Position numbers and translations under genes: made by a program. A DNA stretch of 64,000 nucleotides, taken from the NCBI RefSeq assembly GCF_020907275.1, contig NZ_JAJJWI010000014.1, positions 62,001 to 126,000 of the forward strand, read 5' to 3'. The notes beneath the pieces were generated by a model that worked only from the letters and a program-made list of their open reading frames with translations, made no database searches and was not told the origin of the DNA. The stretch comes from Pontibacter silvestris. GTDB taxonomy: Bacteria > Bacteroidota > Bacteroidia > Cytophagales > Hymenobacteraceae. Shown here one piece after another: positions 60,701-64,000 of the stretch. Position 1 is the stretch's first letter. Each line of letters starts with the position of its first letter.

Positions 60701-61015
60701 ATGGGGCACTATCATTCATATATCGCATGCTTTTTCCTGGTGCTCTTTTGCAGAGTGATGGCACCGGAGGCTGCGATAATGGCCCTGCATGAGCATAAGC
60801 ATACGGAAGATAAGCCAACATCAGAAGTTGTGGTCAGTGTAGCCCATCTCCATTGCGATGTGGATGATCTCTATAATGAAAACTTCGTACCTCCTTATTT
60901 CTTATTTGAACTTGCTTTAGTACCAAAAACAGGTTATTACATAGAACCTTACAGCTATGTCTGGAAGTTTACTTTCCCCAACAACATCTATCTCCGTGGG
61001 CCTCCTGTAGCCTGA
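60701..61015 (+). CDS. Small exported His-rich protein upstream of a TonB receptor locus
   Basis: 104 aa. An N-terminal hydrophobic segment (YIACFFLVLFCRVM) precedes HEHKHTEDK and VAHLHCDVDDLY, potential metal ligands. The C-terminus is LRGPPVA, an ending I associate with small secreted proteins that precede TonB-dependent receptor genes in Hymenobacteraceae. A periplasmic metal-binding or receptor-accessory role is inferred. The exact start is uncertain because the hydrophobic stretch may begin upstream. Confidence 0.5.
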   Translation: MGHYHSYIACFFLVLFCRVMAPEAAIMALHEHKHTEDKPTSEVVVSVAHLHCDVDDLYNENFVPPYFLFELALVPKTGYYIEPYSYVWKFTFPNNIYLRGPPVA

Positions 61016-61366
61016 ATTTTCCTTTCTGAATGTTTAAAAGTTAAGTGCAGTATCACTGTTACTACAGATGCATTTTATCTGTAAACAAGCGAGGCACATC
61101 CTGTAGCTGCTCAATGGGAGTTCTTCTATGCTTTGTGCATGGCTTGATGTGCTGGTATTTTTCTTAGAGGAGAAGCATATAGCTAATTCTACTGCCTTAC
61201 TTTTATTCATGTGGATCCTACAGCAGGCTTTGATCAAGTATAGGCCATGGTTGACTCTATACTTAACCTACTGTAAAATGTACTAGAAGCTGCTACTATA
61301 TGATTTAGTAGTGCCGCCTATTCCTTTCCTATCTATCATACCATACTATCACTTTCAGATACTACG
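61016..61366. other. Intergenic, nothing recognised
   Basis: 351 bp with no gene, hairpin or clear promoter that I can support. Confidence 0.45.
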
Positions 61367-62416
61367 ATGAAGATCTCATTGCTATACCTATTTATACTTA
61401 TCTCTGTATTTAAACTTACTATTGCACAGGCAAATCTTAAGCCGTTCACCTTCTCAGGTGAGAAAATCAAAGCAGGCACTAAACTGTCCCTTTTGATACC
61501 AGTAGTGAGCGGAGAAGATAGCACCGTTATACCTGTCACAGTCTTTCACGGTGCCAAAAAGGGCCCTGTACTAGGCATTACCGCTGGTGTTCATGGTTTG
61601 GAGTATGCTCCCATCATGGCTGCCCAGCAGCTACCGAACCATCTTGATCCTGCTAGAATGAGCGGCACCGTCATTCTGGTGCACATGGCCAATGTGCCCG
61701 CTTTTCTGCAACGTTCACTGATGGTGAACCCTGTGGACGGCAAGAACCTGAACCGTGTCTTTCCTGGTAAGCCGCACGGAAGCCTGACGGAGCAATTAGC
61801 TTATGTTATTTCAAATGAGATAATTGCCCGCTGCGACTATTTTATAGATGTGCACGCGGGGGATGCCAACAACGACCTGCGCCCATATTCGGGCTACTAC
61901 AACTATTACGATATGCCAGCTGTCTCGGAAAAGGCGAGGCAGATGGCAGTGGCCCTGGGCTTTGACTTTATCGTGCAGTTTGGCAACCAACAGAGCCTGA
62001 CGGAGGAATCCATTTACTGCTCCCGCGAGGCCACCAAACGCAACATTCCTGCCGTTGACATTGAGTGCGGCAGGAAGGGCATTGTGGAGGAAAAACCGGT
62101 GCTGCAGATTCAGCAAGCCCTGCTAAGTCTGATGCGCCACCTGCAGCTATTGGAAGGCAAGCCAGTCTTGGTAGCAAGTCCCGTTATGATCGCGCAACGC
62201 ACTTCTGTTGAAAGCGAGCACGAAGGCTTTTTCTACAGTGACCTGACCAGCGGCGACTATGTGAGAAAGGGTATGCGGCTGGGCTACATCACCGATTTGT
62301 TCGGCAACCATGTAGCCGATGTCATCTGCCCGACAGACGGTGTCATCCTCTACAAGACATTCAATCCTCCCATCAAAAAAGGCGACGGTCTGTTTAGCAT
62401 CGGGCACATCAACTAA
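61367..62416 (+). CDS. Exported succinylglutamate desuccinylase/aspartoacylase family protein (M14-like)
   Basis: 349 aa with a signal peptide (LLYLFILISVFKLTIAQ). The zinc-site pattern of the AstE/AspA branch of M14 is present: GVHGLEYAP (HxxE ligands, about residue 74), NLNRVFPG (substrate-binding Asn-Arg), and FIDVHAGDAN (third zinc His, about 162), with the catalytic Glu likely in VDIECGRKG. The C-terminal beta domain contains SGDYVRKGMRLGYI. It would cleave an N-acyl or C-terminal amide bond in the periplasm. The receptor gene begins 87 bp downstream, suggesting that uptake and processing of one compound are linked (inference). Confidence 0.85.
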   Translation: MKISLLYLFILISVFKLTIAQANLKPFTFSGEKIKAGTKLSLLIPVVSGEDSTVIPVTVFHGAKKGPVLGITAGVHGLEYAPIMAAQQLPNHLDPARMSGTVILVHMANVPAFLQRSLMVNPVDGKNLNRVFPGKPHGSLTEQLAYVISNEIIARCDYFIDVHAGDANNDLRPYSGYYNYYDMPAVSEKARQMAVALGFDFIVQFGNQQSLTEESIYCSREATKRNIPAVDIECGRKGIVEEKPVLQIQQALLSLMRHLQLLEGKPVLVASPVMIAQRTSVESEHEGFFYSDLTSGDYVRKGMRLGYITDLFGNHVADVICPTDGVILYKTFNPPIKKGDGLFSIGHIN

Positions 62417-62503
62417 ATCAAAAAAAGAAAATAAACCTCCCATCGCAAGTTCATTATTGAAGGAATGAGCCTGGCAGCCTTATATACTAACTTTAAAATC
62501 TGT

Positions 62504-64000
62504 ATGATAAAATATTTATTTACGCTGCTGCTGGTATTCATCCAGTTTGCGGTACAGGCGCAAAATACTGGTGCCATAAGCGGCAAGGTAATCGCAAAGG
62601 GTGGGAACAGCCTGGAAGGAGTTTCCATCGTGCTCAAAGAAAATAGCCAGCGTACCATCACAGAACCAGATGGTAGCTTCAGAATCAGCGGGTTGGGCTA
62701 TGGTGAGTTTACAGTTATTGCGCAGGGTTTGGGATACAATGTCGAAATCCTTCAGGTGGTGCTAAGCGAGGAAACCCCAACTGCATCAGTGAATTTTACA
62801 TTGAGTGCCAGCACTAATGCTTTGCAGGAGGTGGAAGTGCTTGGCCGAAAAGAAACCACCTATAAGAGCGACTACAGCTTTATAGGTACCAAAACAGCCA
62901 GTCTGGTGATAGACGTACCGCAGACGATCTCGTCGGTGACAAAAGAACTGATGGAAGATCAGCAGGCATTTACATTGAATGATGTGGTGCAGAACATAGC
63001 AGGTGTAAACCAGTACTCCAGCTATGACGATCTGACGGTGCGCGGTTTTCGGAACGGTTACGAAAGCGGCTTTCGTCTGGTAAACGGATTGCTCTCGGGC
63101 TATAGCTATGGGAACGGTTTTTTTCGGGTGCCGCTTACAGCCAATCTCGAAAGGGTTGAGGTACTGAAAGGACCAGGGGCTGCTCTTTTCGGCGATATCA
63201 ACCCTGGCGGAACAATTAATATGGTAACGAAAAAGCCTCTGGAGGAAGCCCGTAAAGCAGTAAGTTTTTCTGTGGGGAGCTTCCAGACCATTCGCTCTAC
63301 ACTTGATTTTACTGGGGCACTGAACGAAGACAAGTCTGTGTTATACCGGCTAAATGTTGGCTACGAAAACACCAAGACATTTCGCGATGTAAACGACCGC
63401 CAGTCGCTTATGATTGCGCCAACCGTTACTTTCAGGCCCACAGATAACACCACCATTAATGCTGAGTTAGTATACAGCAGCTTTGATGGATACCTGGATC
63501 GTGGCTTACCGATACAGGGTGGCGATTTGTTTGCGCTGCCTTTTTCCTTTGCCGTGAATCAGCCGAACGACCACTTCAGAGTGAAGGACCTGTCGCTCAA
63601 TGCCTCGTTGAATCATAAAATTAATGAATGGCTGTCTTTTAACGCGGCCTATATGAAGTTTGCCTACTCTGAGGATATTAAAGAGCACCGCACCCTGAAT
63701 ACTTTTGCCGATGCCCCACTGAACACCGTCATGAACCTGCGTTATTTTGAGCGTTTGGCGAAGGAGTATACAGATAATCTTTCTGCCTATTTCTCGCTGA
63801 ACCGCAACACTGGCAGTATCAGCCATAAAATTGTGTTAGGTGCCGATTACGTGAAGTTCGATACTGACAATAACAGCACTATGTTTGAAGCCCGCCAGCA
63901 AATGATAAACGGTGAGGCGGTACCTTTAACGTTTGACCTGAAGAGCCCTGTGTATGAGATAAAGAACACAATCAATTATATTCGGCGCCCACTGCCGCAA
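62504..64000 (+). CDS. TonB-dependent siderophore-type receptor, 3' end beyond the window
   Basis: 499 codons are present from ATG 62504 with no stop before the edge. Domain order: a signal peptide (YLFTLLLVFIQFAVQAQ), a carboxypeptidase-regulatory-like domain (ISGKVIAKGGNSLEGVSIVL, about 22-110), a plug domain with VPQTISSVTKELMEDQQ and VVQNIAGVNQYSSYDDLTVRG, the plug end RVEVLKGPGAALFGDINPGG, and then barrel strands. The plug wording matches siderophore receptors of the FhuA/FhuE/FpvA group (TIGR01783 type). It would import a ferric siderophore or similar chelate across the outer membrane. Confidence 0.92.
   Translation, partial: MIKYLFTLLLVFIQFAVQAQNTGAISGKVIAKGGNSLEGVSIVLKENSQRTITEPDGSFRISGLGYGEFTVIAQGLGYNVEILQVVLSEETPTASVNFTLSASTNALQEVEVLGRKETTYKSDYSFIGTKTASLVIDVPQTISSVTKELMEDQQAFTLNDVVQNIAGVNQYSSYDDLTVRGFRNGYESGFRLVNGLLSGYSYGNGFFRVPLTANLERVEVLKGPGAALFGDINPGGTINMVTKKPLEEARKAVSFSVGSFQTIRSTLDFTGALNEDKSVLYRLNVGYENTKTFRDVNDRQSLMIAPTVTFRPTDNTTINAELVYSSFDGYLDRGLPIQGGDLFALPFSFAVNQPNDHFRVKDLSLNASLNHKINEWLSFNAAYMKFAYSEDIKEHRTLNTFADAPLNTVMNLRYFERLAKEYTDNLSAYFSLNRNTGSISHKIVLGADYVKFDTDNNSTMFEARQQMINGEAVPLTFDLKSPVYEIKNTINYIRRPLPQ

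Noticed and set aside
1-64000. CRISPR array
   Set aside because: No regularly spaced direct repeats were seen; the only tandem repeats are the 11-bp and 26-bp duplications described.

Overview
The window is chromosomal DNA from a member of the Bacteroidota, most likely a Cytophagales/Hymenobacteraceae-type organism such as Pontibacter or Rufibacter. This is inferred from TAnnTTTG-type promoters, a Bacteroidetes-style conjugative element (TraE/F/G/I/J/L/M/N, RteC, MobA/B/C), an RND pump fused to its outer-membrane channel, and a TonB-dependent receptor with an N-terminal carboxypeptidase-regulatory domain. The flanks are visibly AT-richer than the middle third.

Layout. (1) 1-3900: housekeeping genes: a polysaccharide deacetylase coupled to a family 2 glycosyltransferase, a TatD nuclease, a type I asparaginase, and tRNA-Ser(GGA). 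(2) 3981-39598: a GC-rich integrative conjugative element (ICE) of about 35.6 kb inserted at the 3' end of the tRNA and bounded by a 15-bp direct repeat. Its parts in order are: a tyrosine integrase broken by an 11-bp tandem duplication; ardC and a short radC; a leftward tra operon (18022 to 7584); a rightward metal-efflux cargo (a Cys/His-rich small protein, a CusA/CzcA-outer membrane factor fusion, a CusB/CzcB adaptor, a Fur regulator, a P1B-4-type ATPase, a CDF-like transporter); an IS982 remnant; rteC; mobC-mobB-mobA; a small replication/excision module; and a Crp-like regulator with a possible small structured RNA next to attR. Besides the integrase lesion, traJ carries a 1-nt frameshift near its N-terminus. 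The traJ-traL junction also looks like a deletion that removed traK. The element is therefore probably immobile, while its metal-resistance cargo reads as intact.

(3) 39.6-47.6 kb: a decaying chromosomal stretch. A lipoprotein gene and a metallo-beta-lactamase-fold gene are each interrupted by one in-frame TAA. An AraC-type and a YceI-type gene are fragmented and a DUF3861-like gene is shortened. Among these lie an apparently intact O-methyltransferase, an NADPH-dependent FMN reductase, a carrier-protein-like small gene and an AraC regulator. (4) 47.9-56.0 kb: a secreted carbohydrate-degradation group, with two paralogous sialate-O-acetylesterase-type enzymes flanking a GH2 beta-galactosidase-like enzyme and an IS3 remnant. 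(5) 56.2-64.0 kb: an HD-domain protein fused to a Pycsar-type two-TM effector domain, a 773-aa GAF-containing protein of unknown function, a small His-rich exported protein, an exported succinylglutamate desuccinylase/aspartoacylase-family protein, and a siderophore-type TonB-dependent receptor that runs off the right edge.

All family calls come from reading motifs by eye; no database search was run.
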